From Dehalococcoidia bacterium (GTDB lineage: Bacteria; Chloroflexota; Dehalococcoidia; GIF9; AB-539-J10), in contig JAUVZB010000016.1 in NCBI GenBank assembly GCA_030602785.1, forward strand, positions 1 through 41,891: 41,891 bases of DNA, written 5' to 3'. Both the position numbers and the translations under genes were made by a program. The notes under the pieces are model-generated. The model did not search any database and was not told the DNA's origin. It was given only the letters and a program-made list of their open reading frames with translations. Positions 1-8,418 of the stretch are shown here, one piece after another. Every line of letters starts with the position of its first letter. The stretch's first letter is position 1.

Positions 1-137
1 TGCAGCAATGCCGGCATGAGAAACATCTGCCCGGGCTCGTATGGACGGAACGTCTTGCTCACGCGTCTCCCCCTCGCTCAGCTTTGCCCCAATTATACCT
101 TCCATACGTGCCCAAAGCTATTACTCGGACAGGCTCC
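1..137. mobile_element. Right end of a TA-flanked inverted-repeat element (left end outside window)
   Basis: Bases 120-137 read ATTACTCGGACAGGCTCC and are followed by TA (138-139). The same terminal sequence, with the TA, closes the two small elements at 21604-21770 and 21773-21865 (two mismatches to the right end of the latter). The rest of 1-119 has no recognisable coding content and does not resemble the interiors of the other two elements. TA-flanked ends of this kind are typical of IS630/Tc1-mariner elements and their MITEs; the family assignment is inference. Confidence 0.5.
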
Positions 138-1843
138 TAGCAAAGCTTGTCGCGCTCATTGAGACAATCGAAGCGCAAGTGTCCAATGAGGCCTTCGACG
201 CGAATCTGAAGGCAAAGCAGGAGGCCGCGACAAAGCGGCGTGCGGCCAGCGAGGATGCCAAGCGTGTGTTCTCGACTGCGCCTTTGGAGGGAGTCGCATC
301 CGAAAGCTGGCGTTCACTGTGGGAGCAAGCGCGTGCCTTCTCAGAGCAAGCGGCATACCCAGCCACGGCGTTTCCGAATACGGGTGATGAGGCAAGGTGT
401 GTCCTTTGCCAGCAACTGCTCACAGACGACGCTAGGAGTCGCCTCCGGGGGTTCGAGGACTTCGTCAGGGGAAACCTTGAACGCAGCGCGGCCGAGGCTG
501 AGAGACGCCACCAGAAACTGGTCCAGGGTCGAGTTGAGATTCCGAATGACGAGGAACTGGAGGGCAAGCTCGATCTTGCGGGAGTGACGGACGAAACCAT
601 TCAGGGGTTGATGAGGTCGCGTTTTGCGACGATGCGTTCTCGACAGGAGCAATTCTGCATTGTGGAGGATGCGGACACGCTGCCCACCCTGCCAGTCCAG
701 CCCGTCGCGGAGTACCTTGCCGAATTGGAAACGAAGCTAGAGAGCCATGCGAGTGGATTCGAGGAAGATGCCGCGTCAAGTAACCTTGATGAGGTGCGAG
801 ATCAGAAGCGCGAAGTCGAAGCGCGCAAATGGCTGTCCGCACAAAGGCCCTCGATCGAGGTCGAAGTCGATCGGCAGAAGGGTATCCAGCTCCTGGAGAA
901 GGCTCGGCGACTCACGAACACAAGGGCGTTATCAGAGAAAGCATCCCGTCTATCCGAAGAATTGGTATCGGACGCATTCAAGCAGCGTTTCGAGCAGGAG
1001 TTGACGACGCTTGGCGCCTCAACGCTTCGAGTGAGCTTGGACAAAGCGAAGGCGAGCAAGGGGCAGGTCTGGCATAGGCTCAAGCTGAGGCAAGTCCAAC
1101 GGACTGTCCCAACCAGGGACATCCTGAGTGAGGGTGAATTCCGGATAGTCTCTATCGCTGCGTTTCTAGCGGACGTTGCGGCGGACCGCGGCAGCACGGC
1201 ATTCATCTTCGATGACCCCATTTCTTCCCTTGACCAATTCTTCGAGGAGAGAGTCGCCGAACGCCTCGTTACACTTGCCAGGTCCAGACAGGTAATAGTC
1301 CTCACTCATAGACTTTCACTTCTCTCCTCTCTTGAGGAAGCAGCTCGCAAGTCAGATATGCACAGTCGGGTCATTTCGCTTGAGAGACAGCCTTGGGGAA
1401 CAGGTGAACCAGGTGATGCACCTTTACCAGCACAGAAGCCGAACAAGGCACTGAACACGTTGTTGAACGAGAAGCTGTCGAAGGCGAAGAAGGTGTACCA
1501 AGAAGTCGGCTCGTCGGAGTACTCGGATCTCGCTACGGGCCTCTGCAACAGCATTCGCATCACGATTGAGCGCCTCATCGAGTATGACTTGCTTGCTGAT
1601 GTAGTTCAACGGTTCCGGAGGCCTATCACCACCGTGGGCAAGCTTGACAGGATAGCGAAGGTCACAGCCGAGGACTGCAGATTCATTGACTCCATGATGA
1701 CGAAGTACTCCCGCTATGAACACTCGCAGCCGGAAGAAGCACCAGTGGCTCTGCCAGACCCAGACGAACTTCACGATGACCTGACGAGACTCATCGAATG
1801 GCAGAGCGAATTCTCCAAGCGTGAAGAGGTTCCCCAGCCATGA
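41..1843 (+). CDS. RloC-like zinc-hook ABC-type ATPase, N-terminally truncated
   Basis: The visible protein is the C-terminal part of an SMC/Rad50-type ATPase. It has a zinc-hook-like CVLC (residues 120-123) between charged helical, coiled-coil-like segments, an ABC signature LSEGEF (about 361-366), Walker B FIFDDPISSLD (about 388-398) and an H-loop VLTHR (about 420). No Walker A is present. The C-terminal domain has R506, E510 and H561, reminiscent of the Arg-Glu-His triad of PrrC/RloC anticodon nucleases, though the E-to-H spacing is longer than in PrrC. The stop overlaps the hsdR start (ATGA), which fits the known position of RloC/PrrC-type genes inside type I restriction loci. Residues 1 to about 33 are encoded by the end of a mobile element, so the original N-terminus was lost or lies beyond the window. 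There is an in-frame stop at 17-19, so the fragment cannot be extended upstream. It is probably a non-functional remnant; the true start, if any, is unknown. Confidence 0.7.
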   Translation: MDGTSCSRVSPSLSFAPIIPSIRAQSYYSDRLLAKLVALIETIEAQVSNEAFDANLKAKQEAATKRRAASEDAKRVFSTAPLEGVASESWRSLWEQARAFSEQAAYPATAFPNTGDEARCVLCQQLLTDDARSRLRGFEDFVRGNLERSAAEAERRHQKLVQGRVEIPNDEELEGKLDLAGVTDETIQGLMRSRFATMRSRQEQFCIVEDADTLPTLPVQPVAEYLAELETKLESHASGFEEDAASSNLDEVRDQKREVEARKWLSAQRPSIEVEVDRQKGIQLLEKARRLTNTRALSEKASRLSEELVSDAFKQRFEQELTTLGASTLRVSLDKAKASKGQVWHRLKLRQVQRTVPTRDILSEGEFRIVSIAAFLADVAADRGSTAFIFDDPISSLDQFFEERVAERLVTLARSRQVIVLTHRLSLLSSLEEAARKSDMHSRVISLERQPWGTGEPGDAPLPAQKPNKALNTLLNEKLSKAKKVYQEVGSSEYSDLATGLCNSIRITIERLIEYDLLADVVQRFRRPITTVGKLDRIAKVTAEDCRFIDSMMTKYSRYEHSQPEEAPVALPDPDELHDDLTRLIEWQSEFSKREEVPQP

Positions 1844-4800
1844 CGCCACGCGACTACACCGAGGATACCCTGGTGCAGCAGACGACTGCGGAGTATCTTG
1901 AAGAACAGCTCGGCTGGGAGTCTCTCTACGCGCACAACACCGAGACCTTCGGTCCGGAGGGAACGCTCGGCCGGCTTTCAGACCGCGAGGTTGTCCTGAT
2001 TCGGCATCTGCGACAGAAGCTGACTGAGTTCAACCCTGGCCTCCCCACAGAGGCCTACGACGATGCGGTCCGACAAGTCGTCTCGGTCTCCTCCACGCAG
2101 ACCATGTTGGCGATGAACCGCGAGAAATTCGAGCTAGTGAAGGACGGCGTTCGGGTTGCCTTCCACAATGACAAGGGGGAACGGGTTCGTCAGCGGCTGC
2201 GCCTGTTTGACTTCGAGAGACCGGACAACAACCACTTCCTTTGCGTACGCGAGTTCTGGGTGCGCGGTGATCTGTACCGGCGGCGGGCAGACATCGTTGG
2301 CTTCGTCAACGGTCTACCGTTGCTCTTCATAGAACTCAAGAACGTCACCAAGGACATTCAGATAGCCTACGAGAAGAACCTCTCCGACTACAAGGACACC
2401 GTCCCGCACCTGTTCCACCACAACGCATTCATCGTCCTTGCCAACGGGGACAAGGCCAGGATTGGGACACTGTCCAGCCGGTTCGAGCACTTCCACGAGT
2501 GGAAGCGCCTGGCCGAGGAAGAATCGGGCATCGTGGACATGCAGACGCTGCTCAAGGGAGTATGCGAGAAGCACAACTTCATGGACCTGCTTGAGAACTT
2601 CATCGTTTTTGACGATTCACCCGGCGAAACGCACAAGATTCTCGCCCGGAACCACCAGTTCCTTGGCGTCAATCGCGCTATGGAGGCAGTGAAGGACCGA
2701 AAGAGCCGCCAGGGCAAGCTCGGCGTGTTCTGGCACACGCAGGGCGCAGGGAAGAGCTACTCGATGGTCATGTTCACTCGCAAGATTCACCGCAAGCTTG
2801 GCGGCAACTTCACCTTCGTGATTCTAACCGATCGCGCGGACCTGGATACACAGATCTACAAGACATTCGTTGGCTGCGGTGTGGTGGACACCGACGGCGA
2901 CCAGTGCCGCGCTGCCAGCGGTGAACATCTCAGTCGGCTTCTTGCTCTGCAGAAGTCGCACGTTTTTTCGCTGATTCAGAAGTTCAACCAGGATGTGGAA
3001 CCGGGCGCCGCGTATACGCAGCGAGACGACGTCATCGTCATTACTGACGAAGCACACCGGACACAGTACGGCATGTTGGCACTCAATATGCGTAACGCCC
3101 TGCCGAACGCAAACTACATCGGCTTCACCGGCACCCCGCTATTCACAGACGACCAGATTACCCGCCGAGTCTTCGGTGAGTACGTCTCGACCTACGACTT
3201 CCAACGCGCCGTAGAGGATGGAGCGACGCTACCGCTGTACTACGACGCCCGTGGCGAGAAACTCGGGTTGGCAAAGGGCAACCTTCTCGATCGCATGGCC
3301 GCGAAGGTAGAAGAACTTGAAACACAAGACATTGACGTTGCGGAGCGACTGGAAAAGGAGCTGAAACGAGACTACCACATACTCACAGCGAACAAGAGGC
3401 TGGACCAGATTGCGCGCGACTTCGTCACGCACTATTCAAACGCGTGGGAGACGGGCAAGGCCATGCTGGTCTGCATCGACAAGGTCACCTGCGTACGCAT
3501 GCACAACCTCATTGTGAAGTACTGGGACAAGCGCATCCGTGACTTGGAGGCGGACATTGCCACAGCCGCAGATGAGCAGGAAGAAGTCTTCTATCGCCGT
3601 CAGATCCAGTGGATGCGAGAGACTCGTGTGGCCGTTGTCGTCAGTGAAGAGCAAGGCGAGGTTGACAGGTTTCGCAAGTGGGGTCTGAATGTCACCCCAC
3701 ACCGCAGCTTGATGAAAAAGGGAATGGATTTGCCGGAGTCCATGCGGCAGCAACCCCAATTCCGCAACATACAACACATGGACCTTGATGAAGCATTCAA
3801 ACAGGCAGAACACCCATTCAGAATCGCCATAGTGTGCGCCATGTGGCTCACCGGGTTCAACGTGCCCTGCCTGTCCACAATCTATCTGGACAAGCCACTG
3901 AAGGCGCACACACTCATGCAGGCGATTGCACGCGCGAATCGGAAGAACGAAGGCAAGAACAACGGCCTCATCGTTGACTACTGTGGCATCCTCAAGAACC
4001 TTCGGAATGCGCTGGCCACGTTTGCGGGGCAGGCCGACAGCGGCCACGGTGGCGGTGGCACCGAACACGAACCAGCTAGGCCAGAAGAAGAACTCCTTTC
4101 CGAACTCGCTGAAGCCATCGTCTATGTGCGGGCCTTCCTGACAGATCGGAATGCTTCACTCGAAGATATCATGAGCAGGTCGGGCTTTGAGCGGCTTGCC
4201 GCCATTATGGCCGCCAAGGAGGCGGCGAACCAGAATGATGAAACAAGAAAGCGCTTTGAGATCATGTGTCGCGAGGTCTTCAGGAAGTTCAAGGCGTGTA
4301 TCAACATCGCTGGCGTGAATGCGCATCGCAGGGACTACGGCGCGATCAACGTTGTCTACAGGAGTCTTCACCAAGATCGTGAGCGCGCGGACATCACGGG
4401 CATCATCCGAGAGCTTCACAAGATTGTGGACGAAGCTATTGTGCCCACGACAGACCAAGTCGGGGAGGAACGGGCACCCTACGACATCAGCAAGATTGAC
4501 TTTGAGCGGCTCCGCAAGGAGTTCGAACGAACGCTCGGCAAGAGAACCACGGTTCAGAATCTGAAGCAGGCTATCGAGAAGAGACTCCAGAGACTCCTTG
4601 AACAGAACCCACTGCGCACGGACTTCCAGCAGCACTACGAGCAGATTGTGGCCGAGTACAACCGTGAGAAAGACCGTGTGAGCATCGAGCGGACATTCGA
4701 AGCGTTGCTGAAGTTGGTCCAGGAACTGGACGAGGAAGAGAACCGGGCGGTCCGGGAAGGCCTCGACGAAGAATCGTTGGCCGTGTTCGACCTGCTAAAA

Positions 4801-5079
4801 AAGCCGGAGCTGAGCGCACAAGACATCAAACGCGTCAAGAGAGTTGCTGTCGGACTTCTGGAGACGCTGAAGGCGGAACGGCTGAGAGTCGACCACTGGG
4901 GGGAAAAGGAATCGACTCGCGACGGAGTGCTGACGGCGATTCGCGACTTCCTGTGGAGACAGGACACCGGGCTTCCTGAAGACTCCTACACAGATGAGGA
5001 GGTCAACGCGAAGTCCGACGACGTGTTCAGACACGTGTTGCGTGCATACCCAACGCTCCCGTCACCGTGCTACGCATGA
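1840..5079 (+). CDS. hsdR: Type I restriction enzyme, R (motor/nuclease) subunit HsdR
   Basis: This 1079-residue protein is a full-length HsdR. The N-terminal nuclease domain carries the PD-(D/E)XK signature: D in RRRADIVG near 151 and ELK near 164-166. A superfamily 2 translocase follows, with Walker A HTQGAGKSYSM (near 298), DEAH (near 402) and TGFTGTPLF (motif III region near 427). Motif VI is ANRKNEGKNNGLIVDY with QAIARANR just before it. The C-terminal ~300 residues are helical, as expected for the subunit that docks on the methyltransferase. In the HsdR2M2S complex it cuts unmodified DNA after ATP-driven translocation. The start ATG overlaps the stop of the preceding ATPase by 4 bp, indicating translational coupling. 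The hsdM and hsdS partners are not in the window and presumably lie upstream. No terminator is visible after the stop; a MITE-like repeat begins 17 bp later. Confidence 0.96.
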   Translation: MTPRDYTEDTLVQQTTAEYLEEQLGWESLYAHNTETFGPEGTLGRLSDREVVLIRHLRQKLTEFNPGLPTEAYDDAVRQVVSVSSTQTMLAMNREKFELVKDGVRVAFHNDKGERVRQRLRLFDFERPDNNHFLCVREFWVRGDLYRRRADIVGFVNGLPLLFIELKNVTKDIQIAYEKNLSDYKDTVPHLFHHNAFIVLANGDKARIGTLSSRFEHFHEWKRLAEEESGIVDMQTLLKGVCEKHNFMDLLENFIVFDDSPGETHKILARNHQFLGVNRAMEAVKDRKSRQGKLGVFWHTQGAGKSYSMVMFTRKIHRKLGGNFTFVILTDRADLDTQIYKTFVGCGVVDTDGDQCRAASGEHLSRLLALQKSHVFSLIQKFNQDVEPGAAYTQRDDVIVITDEAHRTQYGMLALNMRNALPNANYIGFTGTPLFTDDQITRRVFGEYVSTYDFQRAVEDGATLPLYYDARGEKLGLAKGNLLDRMAAKVEELETQDIDVAERLEKELKRDYHILTANKRLDQIARDFVTHYSNAWETGKAMLVCIDKVTCVRMHNLIVKYWDKRIRDLEADIATAADEQEEVFYRRQIQWMRETRVAVVVSEEQGEVDRFRKWGLNVTPHRSLMKKGMDLPESMRQQPQFRNIQHMDLDEAFKQAEHPFRIAIVCAMWLTGFNVPCLSTIYLDKPLKAHTLMQAIARANRKNEGKNNGLIVDYCGILKNLRNALATFAGQADSGHGGGGTEHEPARPEEELLSELAEAIVYVRAFLTDRNASLEDIMSRSGFERLAAIMAAKEAANQNDETRKRFEIMCREVFRKFKACINIAGVNAHRRDYGAINVVYRSLHQDRERADITGIIRELHKIVDEAIVPTTDQVGEERAPYDISKIDFERLRKEFERTLGKRTTVQNLKQAIEKRLQRLLEQNPLRTDFQQHYEQIVAEYNREKDRVSIERTFEALLKLVQELDEEENRAVREGLDEESLAVFDLLKKPELSAQDIKRVKRVAVGLLETLKAERLRVDHWGEKESTRDGVLTAIRDFLWRQDTGLPEDSYTDEEVNAKSDDVFRHVLRAYPTLPSPCYA

Positions 5080-5096
5080 CAAAGGGTGCACAATTC

Positions 5097-5210
5097 CGAG
5101 GACACCATACTTAATTCACCTCACGTTCGGCATTGGCACGCAGTGAGCCGCTTTCCCCCGAATCACGCAACGGTAGCTTCGGAGCTCCGGAGATAAGTGT
5201 GGTGTCCCCA
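5097..5210. mobile_element. MITE-like repeat with GGGGACACCA termini (copy 1)
   Basis: The left end GAGGACACCATACTTAA and the right end ATAAGTGTGGTGTCCCC form imperfect terminal inverted repeats (about 14 of 17). The interior segment CACGCAACGGTAGCTTCGG recurs almost unchanged in the copy at 9565-9678. It lies between hsdR and the PIN gene in the 5080-5314 gap, which holds nothing else I recognise. The termini resemble the short palindromic repeats mobilised by REP-associated or IS200-like transposases, but no transposase is in this window. Confidence 0.7.
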
Positions 5211-5314
5211 TAACTCAGAAGACCCGGCGATTCGTAGTCCAGTTAAACCCGTGGAACTCCAGGCGATGAGTCAGCGAGCGTAGCCTGGCGTGGCGGCGAG
5301 CGCCGCCTTCATCC

Positions 5315-5848
5315 TCAATGTCCCCCACCTCTCTTGAGTGTCGCCAGGTATTCCGTGAACGACGAGGCCGGCAGCTTCCTCCTTCTGGCAAGCATGCCAC
5401 CCCAGATCGCATCGGCTTCTTTCACACCGAGGCGCCCATCCTCATACGACTGGAGCAACACATCCGGTGTGGTAAGCAGAGGCATCTTATGAACAGCGCA
5501 GAACGCCTTGACGTCCGACAGGTTGTTGCTTGCCAGAATCCCCCCACGATACAGCAGGTAGGCCATGCAGGACGCCTCGCCGGCACCGTAACGGCCGCTC
5601 TCATGGAACCTGGCCAACTGCAACGCTTCCGGAGAGCCGGCCATCATCGTCTCGATCGTGATGTGTCCTTTCTCGACGCACAGCTGAACCCGCGCTGCCA
5701 GATGCGGCACTCTGTTCAGTTCCTCCATGACCTCTTGCAGGATGATCATTCGCTTCGAATACAGGTCCTCGATAACGTCCATTCGGTCTACCCAGGCAAA
5801 GCTGGACACGAAGTCCGAATCGAGGACGATCGGGGCGTCAGTCGACAA
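5315..5848 (-). CDS. PIN-domain protein (putative toxin/RNase)
   Basis: The protein (177 residues from a TTG start) opens with IVLDSDFVSSF, the first strand and catalytic Asp of a PIN domain. It continues with an acidic helix EVMEEL and then GAGEASCMAYLL, with the second conserved acid. The strand ILASNNLSDVKAF follows, where the usual DD pair is replaced by NN with an Asp three residues later. PIN domains are Mg-dependent RNases, often toxins. I chose TTG at 5848 because GGAGGA lies 8 bases before it and no ATG fits; an in-frame start far upstream would run across the protease gene. It overlaps the ImmA/IrrE stop by 11 bp, so the two are translationally coupled and form the end of a three-gene operon. 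The toxin role is inferred from fold and context; the altered acid cluster leaves activity uncertain. Confidence 0.75.
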   Translation of the reverse strand: MSTDAPIVLDSDFVSSFAWVDRMDVIEDLYSKRMIILQEVMEELNRVPHLAARVQLCVEKGHITIETMMAGSPEALQLARFHESGRYGAGEASCMAYLLYRGGILASNNLSDVKAFCAVHKMPLLTTPDVLLQSYEDGRLGVKEADAIWGGMLARRRKLPASSFTEYLATLKRGGGH

Positions 5849-6575
5849 TGTCGGCTTCCTCCGCTCCCCCCAACACCTCCTCCAGCAGTCCCGCATCAGC
5901 CAGGAGTTCTTCGTACCTCGATTCGGTGATGAGTCCCTTCTCCAACGCCTCCACCGCCTTCTCCGCGTAGTCCGACACCAGTGTACTTTCGTGGGTGGGG
6001 AGATACAGAGCAGTGCTCTTCCCGAGTGACCTCGCACTCCGGATAACGTCCACGCACCATCTTTCGTTCTGCTCGCGCGTGATGAGCCTGAGTCCCTTGA
6101 GTCGCCAGCATATCGCTCTCCGGCTCACGCCGAAGAACTGCTCGAGGTGGACGATGTCCGCAAGAGTCAACTCCACCTCCGCGCTCTTGCGCAGCCGGAG
6201 TTGATTGAAGATGGCATCCTCCGGCATGAGCAGATGCACCGCGAACATGTCGGCAACCTGCTCGCTGTCCGAGGCGCGTTCGAAAGACTCCACCATGCAT
6301 GCTCTGCTCGCGAGATGCTCATCATGGAGGCAGTGGAAGAGCTCATGCGCCACGGTGAAGTGCTGGTGCCCCAGGGTCTTGGCGGTGTTCACCAGGATGA
6401 CTTTGACCCTGTTCGTCTTGAGCGTCGCACCGGACATGCTGCTCTGCAGTGGCCGCTTGATGCAGGTGATGCCGAGCGAACCTGCCGCCCTGTCCACGTC
6501 GCAATGCTCCGTGGATTGCAGCCCGAGCTTCAGGCGGGTGTCGATGACCAACTGACGCGCCTTTGCTTCATGCAT
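5838..6575 (-). CDS. ImmA/IrrE-family metallopeptidase
   Basis: This 245-residue protein has the zinc protease motif HELFH (in TVAHELFHCLHDEH, near residues 77-90) and a downstream glutamate helix EQVADMFAVHLLMP that supplies the third ligand. This is the standard ImmA/IrrE (COG2856) layout. Family members cleave or antagonise a partner XRE repressor. The partner is directly upstream: the XRE stop and this ATG are separated by 3 bp. The C-terminal ~100 residues contain another helical stretch (LTLADIVHLEQFFGVSRRAICWRL), HTH-like and common in this family. The gene ends inside the start of the PIN gene. I infer that it inactivates the XRE protein and releases the operon, as in RosmerTA-like pairs and ICEBs1 ImmR/ImmA. 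Confidence 0.9.
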   Translation of the reverse strand: MHEAKARQLVIDTRLKLGLQSTEHCDVDRAAGSLGITCIKRPLQSSMSGATLKTNRVKVILVNTAKTLGHQHFTVAHELFHCLHDEHLASRACMVESFERASDSEQVADMFAVHLLMPEDAIFNQLRLRKSAEVELTLADIVHLEQFFGVSRRAICWRLKGLRLITREQNERWCVDVIRSARSLGKSTALYLPTHESTLVSDYAEKAVEALEKGLITESRYEELLADAGLLEEVLGGAEEADIVD

Positions 6576-6578
6576 GTG

Positions 6579-6917
6579 CTATTCCCCAAGCAGCCCGTAC
6601 AGGCTGTCCAAGTTCGACGCGATGCGTTTCGCCTGCGCAATCACCGGCAGGTCGTCCGCGCCCAGGTCGGATACCCTGAAGGCGATTGCCACCTGAGGGC
6701 TCTCTTCCTTCGCAGGCTCTTCCAGGAAGTACGACAAACGGTAGCCATAGAGATCGGCCAGCTTCCGGAGCATCACCGTGCTCACCGGCCGCGCGCCGGT
6801 CTCGATGTACGATATGCTCTCCCGCTTGACGTTCAAATAGCTCGCGACCTGCTCCTGCGTGAAGCTGGACGACTCTCTGACTGCGCGCAGGCGCTTGCCG
6901 ATAGTCCCGCTGTCCAT
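6579..6917 (-). CDS. XRE-family HTH transcriptional regulator (antitoxin-like)
   Basis: The 112-residue protein starts with a Cro/cI-type helix-turn-helix (IGKRLRAVRESSSFTQEQVA...VKRESISYIETG, residues 6-42) followed by a helical C-terminal part ending ASNLDSLYGLLGE. The ATG at 6917 has an ideal AAAGGAGGT five bases upstream; two GTG codons just before it are in frame but sit on the ribosome site. It is first in an operon with the ImmA/IrrE protease and the PIN protein. A palindrome lies between the -35 and -10 boxes of its promoter, so autorepression is likely. Its specific DNA target is inferred, not shown. Confidence 0.9.
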   Translation of the reverse strand: MDSGTIGKRLRAVRESSSFTQEQVASYLNVKRESISYIETGARPVSTVMLRKLADLYGYRLSYFLEEPAKEESPQVAIAFRVSDLGADDLPVIAQAKRIASNLDSLYGLLGE

Positions 6918-6963
6918 CACCACCTCCTTTCCGTGTTACGCCGCGACACATCTAGTCAACAGC

Positions 6964-6992
6964 AATGTAACACTGGCGTTACCATTCGTCAA
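6964..6992 (-). promoter_or_regulatory. Promoter with overlapping palindromic operator for XRE-ImmA-PIN operon
   Basis: On the minus strand, TTGACG (6987-6992) and TACATT (6964-6969) are separated by exactly 17 bp. The spacer contains the palindrome GTAAC-6-GTTAC (6967-6982), running from the -10 box into the spacer. Binding there would block RNA polymerase. The operator position just upstream of an XRE gene indicates autoregulation (inference). Confidence 0.7.
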
Positions 6993-7047
6993 GGCTGCGT
7001 GATGCGCACACGTCACCACCGTCTTCGAGCGGGGAGTCTGAATTTCG

Positions 7048-7227
7048 CGGACACCATGCTTGGTTCATTGAATTTCGGGGACACTTCCCTAGTTCTGAAT
7101 TCCGGGAATTCCGGGGACACCACACTTAATTGCCCATCACGTTCAGACACGGCGTTCAGTGAGCTCTCACCGCCGTCGTTTGAACAACTTCAGCTGTGGG
7201 ACACCGGAGATAAGTGTGGTGTCCCCG
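7048..7227. mobile_element. MITE-like repeat with GGGGACACCA termini (copy 2) plus nested left-end fragments
   Basis: The complete copy is about 7112-7227: CGGGGACACCACACTTA on the left matches the right end TAAGTGTGGTGTCCCCG as a 17-bp perfect inverted repeat. Two more left-end fragments precede it, GCGGACACCATGCTTGG (about 7048) and CGGGGACACTTCCCTAG (about 7076), suggesting nested insertion and deletion. Together with the XRE promoter they fill the 6918-7293 gap. Confidence 0.65.
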
Positions 7228-7293
7228 CAATTCTGGATAGCGGAATGGATGCGGTGTCCTCGCGACTTGGACTGAGCAGTTGACCCGACTGTC

Positions 7294-7899
7294 CTACTCG
7301 CCGCAGAAGGCGACCATCCAGCGTGACCATGGGTCATCGAAGCTAACCCAGGCAGTGCTGAACGCCGCCGGATCGAAGTCGTCACCAACCCACATGCGCA
7401 GTTCCTCGTGCTGTTCGTGACCGGGGTTGTCGAGGATCTCCAGCAACTTCTCGTATCCCCACGGGCCGCCACAATCCTCGAGTGGGCAGGCCCGCCTGCC
7501 GGCGAGGCATCGCGGATAGTCGACGCCCTTCTCCCGGGGCACGATTTCCTCCAGCCTGACGCTGTGCCGCCAGTTGTCGCCGAAGTCGTACGTGTAGACT
7601 GCCCGCCTGTTGTCGAGAGTGAAGTACCTGGCGATGTCACATTCCCAGCCGGCAAGAGTGTCCCTGTCGCGTTCAAACTCATCATCAGGGAGCCCTATCT
7701 GAGCCTTCCTCCCTGTGGAAGGGTCCACCATCGTGAACTCGTGGAGATGGTAATCGAGCCAGCCCATCGCATCCTGAATGGCAACGTGCAGATCCCAGAA
7801 TGAATAGTCGCTGGGAACCTGTACTCGTCTCCAGACGGGGGGCTTGACGTCCTTGAGGGAGATCTTGAACTGGTAGACCTGCTTGACGCGTTTGGCCAT
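7294..7899 (-). CDS. PRiA4_ORF3 (plasmid pRiA4b Orf3-like, PF07929) family protein
   Basis: The protein (201 residues from ATG 7899) matches the family pattern: VYQFKISLKDVKPPVWRRV at the N-terminus, then FWDLHVAIQDAMGWLDYHLHEF, YTYDFGDNWRHSVRLE near 105-120, the cysteine-rich CLAGRRACPLEDCGGPWGY, and a C-terminal FDPAAFSTAWV. The family is widespread, often found on plasmids, near transposases and in accessory islands; its biochemical function is not established. A GTG 15 bases further upstream (7914) is in frame, but its ribosome site would overlap the codon, so ATG is preferred. Repeats surround the gene on both sides, so it was probably acquired with the island. Confidence 0.9.
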   Translation of the reverse strand: MAKRVKQVYQFKISLKDVKPPVWRRVQVPSDYSFWDLHVAIQDAMGWLDYHLHEFTMVDPSTGRKAQIGLPDDEFERDRDTLAGWECDIARYFTLDNRRAVYTYDFGDNWRHSVRLEEIVPREKGVDYPRCLAGRRACPLEDCGGPWGYEKLLEILDNPGHEQHEELRMWVGDDFDPAAFSTAWVSFDDPWSRWMVAFCGE

Positions 7900-8418
7900 A
7901 ACTCGTTCACCCACTCCTGACCGACATGTCTGCAGGGAGTCCTGTCCTGCCCGGTGAATCCGTCGGTCCTTTTCTCGTTGCGACCGCCGACAGTCGGCGG
8001 CCGGTATCGGGCATCAGCCACTCTCTCGTGCCGCGAGTCAGTAGCATAGGCCATCACACTACGCCGGTCAATCGTCGACTCCCGGGGGAATTACGGGGAC
8101 ACCATACTCAATTCCCTTTCACCCTGCGGGGGAGCCCGCACTCTGAATTCGGGATTGCGTGTCCCATCAGGGGTGATCGCCTGCAGGACGACGGGCCGGA
8201 CATGTCCGGCCCCTACCGGCACTTCTCCTCCCCACTCTGCGGGCAGCCATGGGAGGCTGCCCCTACGGTAGTACCGCAATTCCAGAGACACCACACTAGA
8301 TTCGATCTACGTTCGGCATTGGCAAGTGGTGAGCGACTTTCTCCCGAAATCACGGTGCGACCGCTTTGGCTGGGGGCCAGTGGGAAAGGTATCCCTGCGA
8401 TTGCCTCCGATTGAGAGA
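7900..8418. repeat. Repeat-filled intergenic region with MITE fragments
   Basis: This 519-bp gap has no convincing gene. A left end of the GGGGACACCA family starts near 8095 (ACGGGGACACCATACTCAATT) and breaks off after about 35 bp. It is followed by the composite hairpin repeat at 8172-8277. A degenerate GGGGACACCA-family copy (left end AGAGACACCACACTAG near 8283, interior ACGTTCGGCATTGGCA shared with 5097-5210) runs to about 8400 and lacks a clean right end. Open frames across the stretch are repeat artefacts. Confidence 0.55.
8172..8277. repeat. Composite double-hairpin repeat, copy 1
   Basis: The core is GTGATCGCC, then the hairpin GGGCCGGACATGTCCGGCCC, then CACTCTGCGGGCAGCC, then a second hairpin GGGCAGCCATGGGAGGCTGCCC followed by CTACGGTAG in two overlapping pieces. 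The same ~107-bp unit occurs at 9714-9820 and 9931-10038. Such palindromes with a CCCCTAC flank look like REP/MITE-type dispersed repeats; the function is unknown. Confidence 0.7.

Noticed and set aside
6147-7283. Long plus-strand frame opposite the ImmA/IrrE and XRE genes (378 codons)
   Set aside because: It is antisense to two genes with clear motifs and runs into MITE sequence; its protein has no recognisable domain.
7926-8414. 162-codon plus-strand frame
   Set aside because: It consists entirely of MITE fragments and the hairpin repeat.
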